NCBI GenBank assembly: GCA_004173355.1
Contig: SEAD01000006.1
Span: 1-64,000, forward strand
Source: Chitinophagaceae bacterium
GTDB lineage: Bacteria > Bacteroidota > Bacteroidia > Chitinophagales > Chitinophagaceae
DNA: 64,000 nt
Reading direction: 5' to 3'
Of this stretch, positions 18,219 to 28,049 are shown in pieces. Numbering within the stretch: position 1 is the first letter of the stretch; each line of letters begins with the position of its first letter. The notes under the pieces were generated by a model. The model saw only the letters and a list, made by a program, of their open reading frames with translations, did no database searches and had not been told where the DNA came from. A program made the position numbers and the translations under genes.

Positions 18219-19076
18219 TTAATTCACGGTCAGGAATTTTGTCCTGAAGGCGGAAGGTGTGTCACCGGTTTTCTGGGTAAACAGTCGGTTAAAATAAGCG
18301 GGGTCATCATATCCCAGTTCATAACCTATTTCTTTTGCGCTGAGGGAAGTGTGCACCAGCAATCGTTTGGCCTCGAGTAAAATCCGGTTTTTGATGGTCT
18401 CGTTGGGTTGGGGGAGGTTGAGCCGTTTGAATTTATGGGTAATTGTTTTTGGAGCCATGAATAGCAACTCCGCGTAATCGGCCACATTGTGTTTCTGTTT
18501 GTAATGTGCTTCCACCAGCAGGGTGAATTTCCGGAAAAATTCCATGTCGCTGTGCTGAACTGTCAGCTCCTGGTCGAGATGTTGTTTTTTCCATAACCTG
18601 GCAGACTTGATAAAGAGCTGTTTCAGGTAGGTACGGATCATCTCCTCCAAGGAGGCATCGTTCAGCCCAAATTCATCATTCATCTGGCCAAACAAATAAT
18701 TGAAAAATGGCGCCTCTGTATCATCCAGCTGTACCATCGGCATGTTATGGACATTGTTAAACAAAAGTCCGTCGCAGGCCACTTCCTTATCATGGATCTG
18801 GATGCAGTAGAAATCCTGGTTGTAAAAAATAAAAAACCCGCCGCTGCCGCCACATTCTTTCAACTGCAGGTGCTGGTTGGGGCTGATAAATAAGAGCGAG
18901 GCCCTGGTTACCTTGTACACGATCAGGTCTACCTGGACTTCATAACCAACCGGAAGGAAGAGGACTTTTATGTATTCCCTGTATTTTTTATCATTTACCA
19001 GCATGGCCGTTTGTTCGTCCAGCGGGATCAGTCCCAACGTTTTGAGTTCACTCCGGAATACCTGTTCCTTTATCAT
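18219..19076 (-). CDS. AraC family transcriptional regulator
   Basis: C-terminal AKEIGYELGYDDPAYFNRLFTQKTGDTPSAFR; likely start MIKEQVF at 19076. Confidence 0.93.
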   Translation of the reverse strand: MIKEQVFRSELKTLGLIPLDEQTAMLVNDKKYREYIKVLFLPVGYEVQVDLIVYKVTRASLLFISPNQHLQLKECGGSGGFFIFYNQDFYCIQIHDKEVACDGLLFNNVHNMPMVQLDDTEAPFFNYLFGQMNDEFGLNDASLEEMIRTYLKQLFIKSARLWKKQHLDQELTVQHSDMEFFRKFTLLVEAHYKQKHNVADYAELLFMAPKTITHKFKRLNLPQPNETIKNRILLEAKRLLVHTSLSAKEIGYELGYDDPAYFNRLFTQKTGDTPSAFRTKFLTVN

Positions 19077-19168
19077 TTTCTTTCGGATAAAAAATAAAAC
19101 CTGCAGTTTGCAGGTGATGAATTGATTTGTGAAAAGTTTTGGGATCGGATAGGGTGGAAAAGATAAGA

Positions 19169-19203
19169 AAACACGGGAACAATCCATACATGTCCCCGTG
19201 TTT
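19169..19203 (-). terminator. Hairpin terminator downstream of the alpha/beta hydrolase
   Basis: Arms AAACACGGG (19169-19177) / CCCGTGTTT (19195-19203) with further ACA/TGT pairing. Confidence 0.55.
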
Positions 19204-19211
19204 CTGAATAA

Positions 19212-20114
19212 TCAACCACGGGCAAATTTTTCCAGTTCGGAATTGAATTTATCCGCTTCTTCCACAAACAGCGCGTGGCCGCTGTTTTCAAACTTCACGA
19301 TGTACGAATTTTTAATGCCTTTGTTCAGTTCTCCGGCCAGGGCGAAATCACAGAGTTTGTCCTGTGTGCCATGAAATATGGCGACAGGGATATTGATTTT
19401 GCTGAGTTCAGGGCGAAGATCAAGGTCGCGCAGGGCGGTGATAGCCTGTGTTACCGCGTAGGGTGATGCTTCGAGGTTGATGTTTTCCAACCATTTTTCT
19501 ACATTTTTGGAAATATTTCCTTCTTTGGCAGGGAATGCGGCTCCAAAGCTGGCGATCAGGTCCTGGCGTTCTGTTTCAGTTTTCCGGATTACACCATCGG
19601 CATCTGCTTTGGACAAACCGATCGGAAAATTTTCCCGCTGGATCCAGGAAGGTGCGGCTGCTGCAAAAAGCGCCAGTTTGCTTACATGTGCTGCTTTGTG
19701 TTTGGTGATATAATGCAGTACCACTGCGCCACCCATCGAGAATCCGCCGAGTGTGGCATTTTCGATTTTGAGTTTTTCCAATACTACTTTGATATCATCG
19801 GAGAACACATCAAAGTCATACTTTCCATAAGGCCTGTCTGATTTTCCAAATCCCCTCAGGGTGATGCCGATCACGCGGAATCCTTTTTTTGCCAATGCAG
19901 CGTACTGGTATTCGTACATCGCATCGCTGAGCGGCCAGCCATGGATCAGTACGATGGGTTGGCCATCCCCGATATCGGTGATATGCAGTTTCACCCCTTT
20001 TTCCACTTCGATGTATTCCGCGCGGCCGGCAGATGCGGGCACCCTTGTCTGGGCAAAAGAATGGTTGGCGATCATAACTGAGGAGAGGGCGATTGTTGTA
20101 AGTAAAGATTTCAT
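19212..20114 (-). CDS. Secreted alpha/beta hydrolase (haloperoxidase/esterase-like)
   Basis: Start MKSLLTTIALSSVMIANHSFAQ at 20114; IVLIHGWPLSDAMYEYQ, GGFSMGGAV, NSGHALFVEE. Confidence 0.93.
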   Translation of the reverse strand: MKSLLTTIALSSVMIANHSFAQTRVPASAGRAEYIEVEKGVKLHITDIGDGQPIVLIHGWPLSDAMYEYQYAALAKKGFRVIGITLRGFGKSDRPYGKYDFDVFSDDIKVVLEKLKIENATLGGFSMGGAVVLHYITKHKAAHVSKLALFAAAAPSWIQRENFPIGLSKADADGVIRKTETERQDLIASFGAAFPAKEGNISKNVEKWLENINLEASPYAVTQAITALRDLDLRPELSKINIPVAIFHGTQDKLCDFALAGELNKGIKNSYIVKFENSGHALFVEEADKFNSELEKFARG

Positions 20115-20251
20115 TTTGAATTGTTTTAGGTTGTTATTCGTTATTGACAATGCAAAGATGGCCCTGTAAACACCCTTGGAAAATGGACGGAAGTGGATGC
20201 GCATTGTACTTTTTTCCCGATATTGCCCTGCCACCAAGCCCCACCTGTGTT

Positions 20252-21250
20252 ATGAGAATGAATATTGCCGTCATCATTGTGCTGGTAGTGTCAGCATTGA
20301 TTGCCTGGAAGATTTACGATATGGCGGCCCGCCCCATGCCGCCATCCATGTTGTATCCCCTGGTTCCACCCACCGCAGAGGCCCCGGAGTTCAGGGATAC
20401 TGTTCCCTCGGAAGCATTTTTCCGGGAGGGATTTGCAAAAAACGGACTGGCCGGACAGTGGGACTTCTTCCGCACGCAGTTGCGACCGGAAATACAAATG
20501 CTGGTTGAGCCCGCCAACGAATCATCTTTTTTACCCGGCCAGAGCAAGATTGGCGGACAGCCTGACCTGCCGGCCGGTATGGCATGGTTTACCGAAGGCA
20601 ATGGCAACCATCTTTCTTTTATCGCACAGATCAACCTGGCCGAGGTACGTTCCCTCGACACCACGGGGCAGCTGCCATCTACCGGCATCTTATATTTTTT
20701 TTACTCCACGGAATACACCGGTGGGTATGATATCCTGGACAAGGACAAATTCAGGGTGTATTATTATGACGGGGATTCTTCCTCGCTGTTGCGCACCCAT
20801 TTCCCTTACGACCTTGGTGAATACAGTCGTTATAAACCTTGCAGGCTGCGGTTCCGGCCTTCGGTAAGCCTTCCTGACCGTGACCTGGATTATGTGTCAG
20901 CGCGACTGAACGGCGAAGAGTCGAGGAACTATTATGACGTAACGAAGAACTATTACACAGGGACCAATAAACTGCTCGGCCACTCGGATAATATCCAGAA
21001 CCCGATGGAACTGGAATGCGAGATGGTGACACATGGTATCTACCTGGGCGAACCCAGTGGCTTCAATGATCCGCGGTTAAATGAAATGAAAAAAAATTCC
21101 CGCGACTGGATCCTGTTGTTCCAGTTGGACAGCAATGATGAAGCAGGTATGATGTGGGGTGATGCCGGGATGTTGTATTTCTGGATAAAAAAGGAAGACC
21201 TCAGACAGAAAAAGTTTGACAGGTGCTGGATGATTTCGCAATGTGGCTAA
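20252..21250 (+). CDS. DUF1963 (YwqG-like) domain protein with N-terminal membrane anchor
   Basis: SKIGGQPDLPAGMAWFTEGNGNHLSFIAQINLAEV...GILYFFYSTE; TM MNIAVIIVLVVSALIAW. Confidence 0.88.
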   Translation: MRMNIAVIIVLVVSALIAWKIYDMAARPMPPSMLYPLVPPTAEAPEFRDTVPSEAFFREGFAKNGLAGQWDFFRTQLRPEIQMLVEPANESSFLPGQSKIGGQPDLPAGMAWFTEGNGNHLSFIAQINLAEVRSLDTTGQLPSTGILYFFYSTEYTGGYDILDKDKFRVYYYDGDSSSLLRTHFPYDLGEYSRYKPCRLRFRPSVSLPDRDLDYVSARLNGEESRNYYDVTKNYYTGTNKLLGHSDNIQNPMELECEMVTHGIYLGEPSGFNDPRLNEMKKNSRDWILLFQLDSNDEAGMMWGDAGMLYFWIKKEDLRQKKFDRCWMISQCG

Positions 21251-21281
21251 GTGATCCGTCGGCCCGGTGGCGGCTCACAAA

Positions 21282-22295
21282 TTAACGCAGCAACGGAATC
21301 AGTTTCGTCCCGATCAGTTCAATCGACTGCATCAGCTGTGCATGTGTGAGACCCGCATTATCCATCTGGAATGTAAACCGATCCACACCACCCAGCGCAT
21401 CGCTGTGGCTGCGCAATTTTTCCGCGGCTTCCTCGGGACTGCCTACTACCAGTGCACCGGTGGGTCCCATCAGTCCATCAAAGCCCTTGCGGGTGACCGG
21501 TGGCCATCCGCGCTCTTTACCCAGCTTTGTCCATAATTCCGCATAACCCGGATAGTAGTCTTCAATTGCCTGTTCCCTGGTTGCGGCAATATAACCCGGG
21601 GAATGAAGACCCACAGTCAGTTGCTCCGGGCTAAAACCTGCACGGTGTCCGGATTCCCGGTAAAGGTCCACCAGCCGGCGAAACCGATAGGTCTCCCCGC
21701 CGATTACGGCAACCATCAATGGAAGGCCAAGCGTACCTGCCCTTGCAAAGGATTCCGGTGTGCCACCGACGCCAAGCCAGATAGGTAATTTTTCCTGTAC
21801 CGGTCTGGGGTAAACGGGTTGGTTCTTTAATGCGGGCCTGAATTTCCCGGACCAGGTCACAAATTCTTCCCCGCGTATTTTCAGGAGCAATTCGAGTTTT
21901 TCCTTGAACAGTTCGTCATAGTCATCCAGGTTGAACCCGAAGAGCGGGTACGATTCAATCGCCGAGCCGCGACCCACCACCAATTCAGCGCGGCCTTTTG
22001 AAATCAGGTCGAGCGTGGCAAAATTCTGGAATACACGTACCGGATCCGATGTGCTCAGCACCGCAACGGCACTGCCCAACCGGATATTCTTAGTGCGCGC
22101 AGCGGCCGCAGCAAGGATAACCGCCGGTGCTGAATCGAGAAACTCTTTTTTATGGTGTTCACCGATGCCGAAAAAATGCAGGCCTGCCTGGTCTGCCTGC
22201 ACGATCCGGTCCAGCAGCTGCTCCATTGCATCCACACTGCTGAGGGAATTGCTGCCATACATTGCCGATGCGAAACTGTCGATACCTATTTCCAT
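21282..22295 (-). CDS. LLM class flavin-dependent oxidoreductase (copy 2)
   Basis: Near full-length alignment with the copy at 12114-13130. Confidence 0.95.
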   Translation of the reverse strand: MEIGIDSFASAMYGSNSLSSVDAMEQLLDRIVQADQAGLHFFGIGEHHKKEFLDSAPAVILAAAAARTKNIRLGSAVAVLSTSDPVRVFQNFATLDLISKGRAELVVGRGSAIESYPLFGFNLDDYDELFKEKLELLLKIRGEEFVTWSGKFRPALKNQPVYPRPVQEKLPIWLGVGGTPESFARAGTLGLPLMVAVIGGETYRFRRLVDLYRESGHRAGFSPEQLTVGLHSPGYIAATREQAIEDYYPGYAELWTKLGKERGWPPVTRKGFDGLMGPTGALVVGSPEEAAEKLRSHSDALGGVDRFTFQMDNAGLTHAQLMQSIELIGTKLIPLLR

Positions 22296-22375
22296 ATTGT
22301 TGTTTGAGAAATGTCAGAAATAATAGCGGTCAGATTTAACAACAACTTCCATTCCTGAAAGTTGCACTGTAGCTT

Positions 22376-25300
22376 TTACCTAACAAGGTTGACCGTTCCC
22401 TTGAGGTAACCAGGAGCCTGCCCTTCAATATGATGCGTGCATTGCCAGACAAATACACCGGTTTCCTGCGGGATACCGTTTACCTTTCCATCCCATCCTT
22501 TTGACGGATCAGCGGTCTGGTAAACCAGTTGACCCCATCGGTTAAATACCTGCAGCCGGAACCGCAGTACATTTCCCCAGACACCGGCTTTGAACGTATC
22601 ATTGATGCCATCCGAATTAGGGGTGAATACGTTCGGCACATACACACCCATATAACAGGTTTTGGGAATGATGGTAATGGTATCGCTGCCGGTACAGCCT
22701 TTTGCATCGGTGACCGTGAGGGTGTACTGACCCGGCGAGGAAATTGAAATGCTGGAAGCAGATGATCCGGTGGACCAGTTGTAATTGTTATAATTACGTG
22801 ATGGTTTCAGGCTGATATGTTCGTAACTACATACGCTGTCGATCGCGGGCAGGAAGTTGACGGGGTTGGGAAGGACCTGCCTGATCTCGAGTGTATCCGA
22901 GGCCACACATTCAGAAGAGTTGGTAACCGTGACGCGGTAACTGCCTGTTCCGGATACATCGAGGTAACGGCCGGTGGAGCCATCGTTCCAGAGATAGGTA
23001 TATTGGTCACCTGCATCCAGCCGGCGCACCTGGTCAACACATAAATCGAAGTCTGCCCCCAGGTTGAGCACGGGGAGGGCAATCAGTTGCAGTTGCAGGG
23101 TATCCCGCGCCCGGCATCCATTCTGGTCAGTAACCACTACCGAGTAAGAACCTGTTTCGGAAATGCTGAGTGTGGGTGAAACCGAACCGTTGCTCCAGCT
23201 ATAGCCAGCAAAACCAGCACCGGCATATAGTTCAAGGATATTGCCCTTGCAGAAACTGGTGTCATTACCAAGGATTACCGGTCGTGCTGTTTTGGTGGTA
23301 TAGTATAATGTATCATACGCCCTGCAGCCCTTCGGTGTAATCGCAATCACACTTACTTCCCCATCAGCAAGCGGCAGCAGGAAGGCTTGCTGGTCCGTTG
23401 TGTTTCCGGTGACGCCTGTCCATTCAAACTGGCTGAAACCTGCACCCGCACTGAGCCGGAGGCTATCGCCAATACAAAGTTCGGTGTGCGTACCGAGCTC
23501 GAGGAGTGGCACCACAGTGCTCCGCACTTCGATGGTATCCGAACCCAGGTCGCCGCAACTGTTACGCACATCCACATAATAGCGTCCGGGGGTGTTAACC
23601 GTGATGGATTCGCCCGTGGATCCGTCACTCCAGAGATAGGAGGAAAAACCGGTATCCGCTTTCAGTTCAACCGTTGCACCAGGGCAGACAACAGTGTCCT
23701 GGCCAAGTGAGAAGGTTGCCGGGGCAGACTGGATATTTATCTCCAGTGTATCATAATAGAGTTTGCAACCTGCGTCCAGTTGCGCAATGATGCGGGTGGT
23801 ACCTGTTTTTTTAAACTGCAAATCAAGACTGTCATTGAGGGCGCGACCTGTAGCCGCGAATGCTGTATCAAAAATCCATTTTACTTTCAGGTCACATCCC
23901 GGGTTGCGGTTGGACAGGAAGCGGTAATTGTCATTGAGATCACAGATTTCAGCAGGGCCGGCGATGTCAACGGTTGTACACCTGGGAAGGCTGGAGCAGA
24001 GGATATCACTGGTATTCATCCCGGTTAAGGTTGGTTCCATAGTGACGGGTATCGTTGTGATAATCTGGAAAGGGGGAACGTTGATTTCCACAAATGTGCG
24101 CGCGCGGGGGTTGATCACCTGGTCCTGGGGGAGAGGGGCAGGCAGGGTACCAAAACAGTCCCCGAGATTTCCATTCGGGTCATATTTTATGAGGGTGGCG
24201 AGCTGTCCTGTAGTCCCTGAATTCGGCGTGAAACTACCCGTGGAGAACAGGTAGCCATTCGCATCTGCGACCAGGCCATTATTCTGGATTCCCGAAGTAT
24301 GGTAGACAACATCTAATGCGGTGTCAATTTTCATAACGCGATCACCCAGTGAACCGTAAGTCAGGAAAAGGCCATTCTCGTTAACCGAAATATTTGCCAG
24401 GCTGCCAGCTGTATTGAGGTTCGTGTACCGGATCATTTTGCCGGTCCGGTCATAAACAGCTACTGCGGACGAACTGGTCTGGTGTTCGGTGAGCAGGTAA
24501 ATTTTCCCATACAGGTATTCAGGCCTGAAGTTGTCGTAGAGAAAGCTATTAGCAGTGCTGCCAACATTGTTGACCAGCCAGCTGTTTTCAAACGCCCCTG
24601 TGCTTAGGTTGATAGACAGTGTGGACAAGTCGGTGGCGCCCCGGGACAGGATCACCAGCGATGTTTCTGTCGCAACAGGGCTTGAGTTAAAAATCAGCTG
24701 CGACGAAGTCGCACGGTATGCGCGCGTCCAGACGATATTCCCCGCAGGATCCAGTTTCAGTACACTTATAACCGCGTTTGCCGTGAATCCGCCATCGCTC
24801 CCAACGATGTAGATATTCCCAGCATTATCGGATGTGCAGTTGGTAAAGCCGATGGCAGAAGTTGCCACGGTATACGTCCTGTTCCAGTTGATAGCCAGGT
24901 CCTGGTCCAGCTTCGTTACATTGAGTGTTGCGATCCCGTCTATTGCCCAGGATGAAACAGAGACCAGGTGTGCATCATCAACCTGGTGAAGCCTTCCATA
25001 TCCCGGGCTACCACCTGTAAACAAATTTACTCCACGTATATAGGTTCCCTTATTGCTGAACAGTTTGATCCCCTGGCTGAACTCCGGGAAGTTGTCCAGG
25101 TCATTTCCGTTTGTGACTGACTGGATAAGAAGGTTCCCGTTTTCCATCAGGAACGGTTTCCCGAATGCCTCTCCATATGATCCACTGCGGTAGATCTTGT
25201 AGAAGGAATTGAGACAGGTATCCTCGGGGGGCACCCGCGGACAGACGGTTTCGTTGCAGTCAGATGTAACACCCAGGTTGGTGCTGATGGAAATTGCGGT

Positions 25301-26575
25301 TCCGGACTGCACGGCAAAACCCAACGGCGGGAATGCATCAGGAATTAGATTATTCGGAAGATTGGAAATACGTGTTGTTCCCAGCGATATCCTGGTGCTG
25401 CCGCATCCTGGCAATAGGCCCGCACTGTCCGTTTTTACCAGCAGGACTTCGTCATTCCCTGCCGTGTTTACTGCCATCAGCCACCCGCCATCATCGCGTG
25501 AACGCACCATCCCTGCTACCGATGAACCAACCGGAACACTATAACTATTGCCTGAGGTTGTGCTTATACCTGCAGCGCCCGGATTGAACACAGTATAGAG
25601 CAACCCATCCTGTGGTACACAAAGCGCTGCCGCCTGGCCGGTAGTTGCGATAGCTGCGGTACTGCTCCAGTCAAATGAGCCCGGAACAGTAAACCGGTGT
25701 ATCAGGTTGACCGAAAATGCGGAGTTCTGGGCATGGGTGTAAAATTGGAAAATGCCTGATGCATCACGTGTGATGCCAGCCTGGAACTGGTATCCCTGGT
25801 TGGTTGTATGCAGTGCCTTGAATTCTTCTGCTCCCTCCCCGCTGGTAGTATTTCCCAGTGACGAACCATTTGCCGGCAGGAAAGAGTGGTAAGAAACAAG
25901 ATGTTTCCCTCCGGAAATGATGTTGACCGCAAGCAGCAGTTCAGCAGAAATATCGTTCCTGATTCCAACGAGTTCCGTTATATCAGGGATAGATACTTGT
26001 TGTTTCCATTGCAGTGTACCGGTGAGTGACAATGATTGTAAGGCTACCCCGCCTGCATACTGGAAAGCCGCAATCACATCCTGCTGGTACGTGAAATCAA
26101 CGGTAGTCTTTATGGTGGCCGATGGCAACTGCACCAGCTTTACCCAGGCCAGGCTGAGATCATTCTCCAGCAATGCCACAAATCCATGGCTCAGACCGGC
26201 CACCTGCACCAGTCCTCCGATGATCGCCTTGCCATCATAGGTATGGTTGAGTGACTGGATACGCGTGGGCTGGTTATTGATGCGGATCTTTACCGGGGAA
26301 GTGGTGCTGCCATCGTGATTTATCTTAAAAACGAGTCCCTCTTCCTGACCGCCTGCATCCGTCAGGGTACCCGTGGCAATAAACTGTCCGGAAGGGGTGG
26401 ACTGTATACCGGAGACGTTTATGGATTCGCCGGCACCGGCGCGAAGATGGTTGTAAAAAGTCCGGGTATTACAACCCGGCGGGCCGGGCAATTGGGCGTT
26501 TGACATCCCCACGCACAGCAGGATAGACAAACAGGTAAAAATCAAAGTTTTCACGATCGGCGTGGTAATTCCCAT
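22376..26575 (-). CDS. T9SS type B sorting-domain (gliding motility-associated C-terminal) secreted repeat protein
   Basis: Signal peptide; five Ig/PKD-like repeats (LGxDxxxCxGxxxxLxAGxGFxxYxWSxGS...); CTD YVPNVFTPNSDGINDTFKAGVWGNVLRFRLQVFNRWGQLVYQTADPSKGWDGK. Confidence 0.95.
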   Translation of the reverse strand: MGITTPIVKTLIFTCLSILLCVGMSNAQLPGPPGCNTRTFYNHLRAGAGESINVSGIQSTPSGQFIATGTLTDAGGQEEGLVFKINHDGSTTSPVKIRINNQPTRIQSLNHTYDGKAIIGGLVQVAGLSHGFVALLENDLSLAWVKLVQLPSATIKTTVDFTYQQDVIAAFQYAGGVALQSLSLTGTLQWKQQVSIPDITELVGIRNDISAELLLAVNIISGGKHLVSYHSFLPANGSSLGNTTSGEGAEEFKALHTTNQGYQFQAGITRDASGIFQFYTHAQNSAFSVNLIHRFTVPGSFDWSSTAAIATTGQAAALCVPQDGLLYTVFNPGAAGISTTSGNSYSVPVGSSVAGMVRSRDDGGWLMAVNTAGNDEVLLVKTDSAGLLPGCGSTRISLGTTRISNLPNNLIPDAFPPLGFAVQSGTAISISTNLGVTSDCNETVCPRVPPEDTCLNSFYKIYRSGSYGEAFGKPFLMENGNLLIQSVTNGNDLDNFPEFSQGIKLFSNKGTYIRGVNLFTGGSPGYGRLHQVDDAHLVSVSSWAIDGIATLNVTKLDQDLAINWNRTYTVATSAIGFTNCTSDNAGNIYIVGSDGGFTANAVISVLKLDPAGNIVWTRAYRATSSQLIFNSSPVATETSLVILSRGATDLSTLSINLSTGAFENSWLVNNVGSTANSFLYDNFRPEYLYGKIYLLTEHQTSSSAVAVYDRTGKMIRYTNLNTAGSLANISVNENGLFLTYGSLGDRVMKIDTALDVVYHTSGIQNNGLVADANGYLFSTGSFTPNSGTTGQLATLIKYDPNGNLGDCFGTLPAPLPQDQVINPRARTFVEINVPPFQIITTIPVTMEPTLTGMNTSDILCSSLPRCTTVDIAGPAEICDLNDNYRFLSNRNPGCDLKVKWIFDTAFAATGRALNDSLDLQFKKTGTTRIIAQLDAGCKLYYDTLEINIQSAPATFSLGQDTVVCPGATVELKADTGFSSYLWSDGSTGESITVNTPGRYYVDVRNSCGDLGSDTIEVRSTVVPLLELGTHTELCIGDSLRLSAGAGFSQFEWTGVTGNTTDQQAFLLPLADGEVSVIAITPKGCRAYDTLYYTTKTARPVILGNDTSFCKGNILELYAGAGFAGYSWSNGSVSPTLSISETGSYSVVVTDQNGCRARDTLQLQLIALPVLNLGADFDLCVDQVRRLDAGDQYTYLWNDGSTGRYLDVSGTGSYRVTVTNSSECVASDTLEIRQVLPNPVNFLPAIDSVCSYEHISLKPSRNYNNYNWSTGSSASSISISSPGQYTLTVTDAKGCTGSDTITIIPKTCYMGVYVPNVFTPNSDGINDTFKAGVWGNVLRFRLQVFNRWGQLVYQTADPSKGWDGKVNGIPQETGVFVWQCTHHIEGQAPGYLKGTVNLVR

Positions 26576-26662
26576 GAGTAAAGCAAAATGGTTCCTGGTG
26601 GCAGGATAATAAATATAGCCGTTATTTTCCAGCGCCGAACCGCACAGGTTGTTGTGAATCTG

Positions 26663-27589
26663 CTAATGTTTTGCCCCTTTTTTTACCCTGAACAAATGCA
26701 ATACCTGCGGGAAAATTGCATCCATGGTTTCATCTACCCCTTTCAATGACCCGGGGAGGGTGATGACCAGTGTATCACCGATAAAACCCGCCACGCCACG
26801 GGAGAGCATGGCAAACGGCATCCGGTCCTGGCCGTAACGACGCGCCTGTTCCATGATTCCCGGGATTTCCTTGTCCAGTAAGGGGCGCACCGCATCCGGG
26901 GTATTATCGCGGTCTGAAAGACCGGTGCCACCGGTAAAAAGGACAAGGTTCACCTTGCCTGCGAGCTCTTTTGTTTTTTGCTGGATCACCGCATAATCAT
27001 CGGGAATAGTATCGTATACTGTTGTACTGATGCCAATATGCTCCAGCCGGTTGATGATTGCACGACCGGAGCTGTCTTCGGCAGTACCATTGGCGATGCT
27101 GTCCGAACAGACGATGATCGCAGCGCTGATGCCTGCTGCGGCAGACCTGTCAATATCTGATTTCCCGCCTTTTTTGGATTCAAGCCGGATGCTGGCAATT
27201 TCGATACCCTTATCGATGGGCTTCAGCATATCGTACATCGTCAAAGCCACGATGCTGGCGCCATGCATGGCTTCCACCTCCACACCGGTTTTGTAAATAG
27301 TATGTACTTCCACATAAATATGGATGTCCATGCCTTCGATATCATAGGTGATGGCAGTATACTCAACCGGTAGCGGATGGCAGTCCGGAATCACATCGCT
27401 GGTTTTTTTTACTGCCAGCAAACCCGCGGCCCTGGCGAACTCAAACACATCACCTTTGGGGACTTTCCGTTGCTGCACGGCTTCAATGGTGGCAATGTCC
27501 GAGACCCTGACGATCGCCGATGCGATGGCAATACGGAGTGTGTTGTTCTTATGTGTGATGTCGACCATGGTTATTGGTTTTCTTTCCAT
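26663..27589 (-). CDS. moaCB: Bifunctional molybdenum cofactor biosynthesis protein MoaC/MoaB
   Basis: N-terminal MoaC (MVDITHKNNTLRIAIASA...VEAMHGASIVALTMYDMLK) fused to MoaB/MogA (SDSIANGTAEDSSGRAI...LVLFTGGTGLSDRDNTPDAVRPLLDKEIPG). Confidence 0.95.
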   Translation of the reverse strand: MERKPITMVDITHKNNTLRIAIASAIVRVSDIATIEAVQQRKVPKGDVFEFARAAGLLAVKKTSDVIPDCHPLPVEYTAITYDIEGMDIHIYVEVHTIYKTGVEVEAMHGASIVALTMYDMLKPIDKGIEIASIRLESKKGGKSDIDRSAAAGISAAIIVCSDSIANGTAEDSSGRAIINRLEHIGISTTVYDTIPDDYAVIQQKTKELAGKVNLVLFTGGTGLSDRDNTPDAVRPLLDKEIPGIMEQARRYGQDRMPFAMLSRGVAGFIGDTLVITLPGSLKGVDETMDAIFPQVLHLFRVKKGAKH

Positions 27590-27999
27590 TGAAAGGATTC
27601 ATCCGCAAAAAGTTCCTTACCCCAGACAGGTAGCTCCGCCTTGATGCGTTCTACCAGTTCATTGCAGGCATCGATCGCTGCACGGCGGTGCGGGGCAGAG
27701 GTAAAGACGAAAAGACAGATCTCACCGGTTTTTACCAGCCCTAGGCTGTGATGGATATGCGCGCAGGTCAGTGAGTATCTGGAGAAAATAGCTTCCCGGA
27801 TCTGGTGCATTTTTTCCAGTGCCATGTCTTCATAGCTGCTGTATTCAATGCCGGTCACTGATTTGTTGTCGATCTGGTCGGCACGTACCTGGCCGAGGAA
27901 AATGCTGTGGCCGCCAATCGATGTTTTCGACTGGTGCTTTGCGATGCTGTCAGCTATAAAGGCCGGACTTATCGGTCCGTTGGTGAATATGTTTTTCAT
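27571..27999 (-). CDS. moaE: Molybdopterin synthase catalytic subunit MoaE
   Basis: Start MKNIFTNGPIS at 27999; HSIFLGQVRADQID, AHIHHSLGLVKTGEICLFVFTSAPHRRAAIDACNELVERIKAELPVWGKE. Confidence 0.95.
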   Translation of the reverse strand: MKNIFTNGPISPAFIADSIAKHQSKTSIGGHSIFLGQVRADQIDNKSVTGIEYSSYEDMALEKMHQIREAIFSRYSLTCAHIHHSLGLVKTGEICLFVFTSAPHRRAAIDACNELVERIKAELPVWGKELFADESFQWKENQ

Positions 28000-28049
28000 G
28001 TTTTTGTTTGAAGAGCGCCGCGAGACATTTCTTTTTTGCGCGCTGTAAT

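Noticed and set aside
1-22295. Genomic island or integrated mobile element explaining the oxidoreductase patchwork
   Set aside because: No integrase, transposase, tRNA, attachment-site repeats or phage genes seen; composition not obviously different by eye.
22660-23715. Nucleotide repeat array or CRISPR-like signal
   Set aside because: Repeats are degenerate protein repeats (~70 aa Ig/PKD-like units), not direct DNA repeats with spacers.
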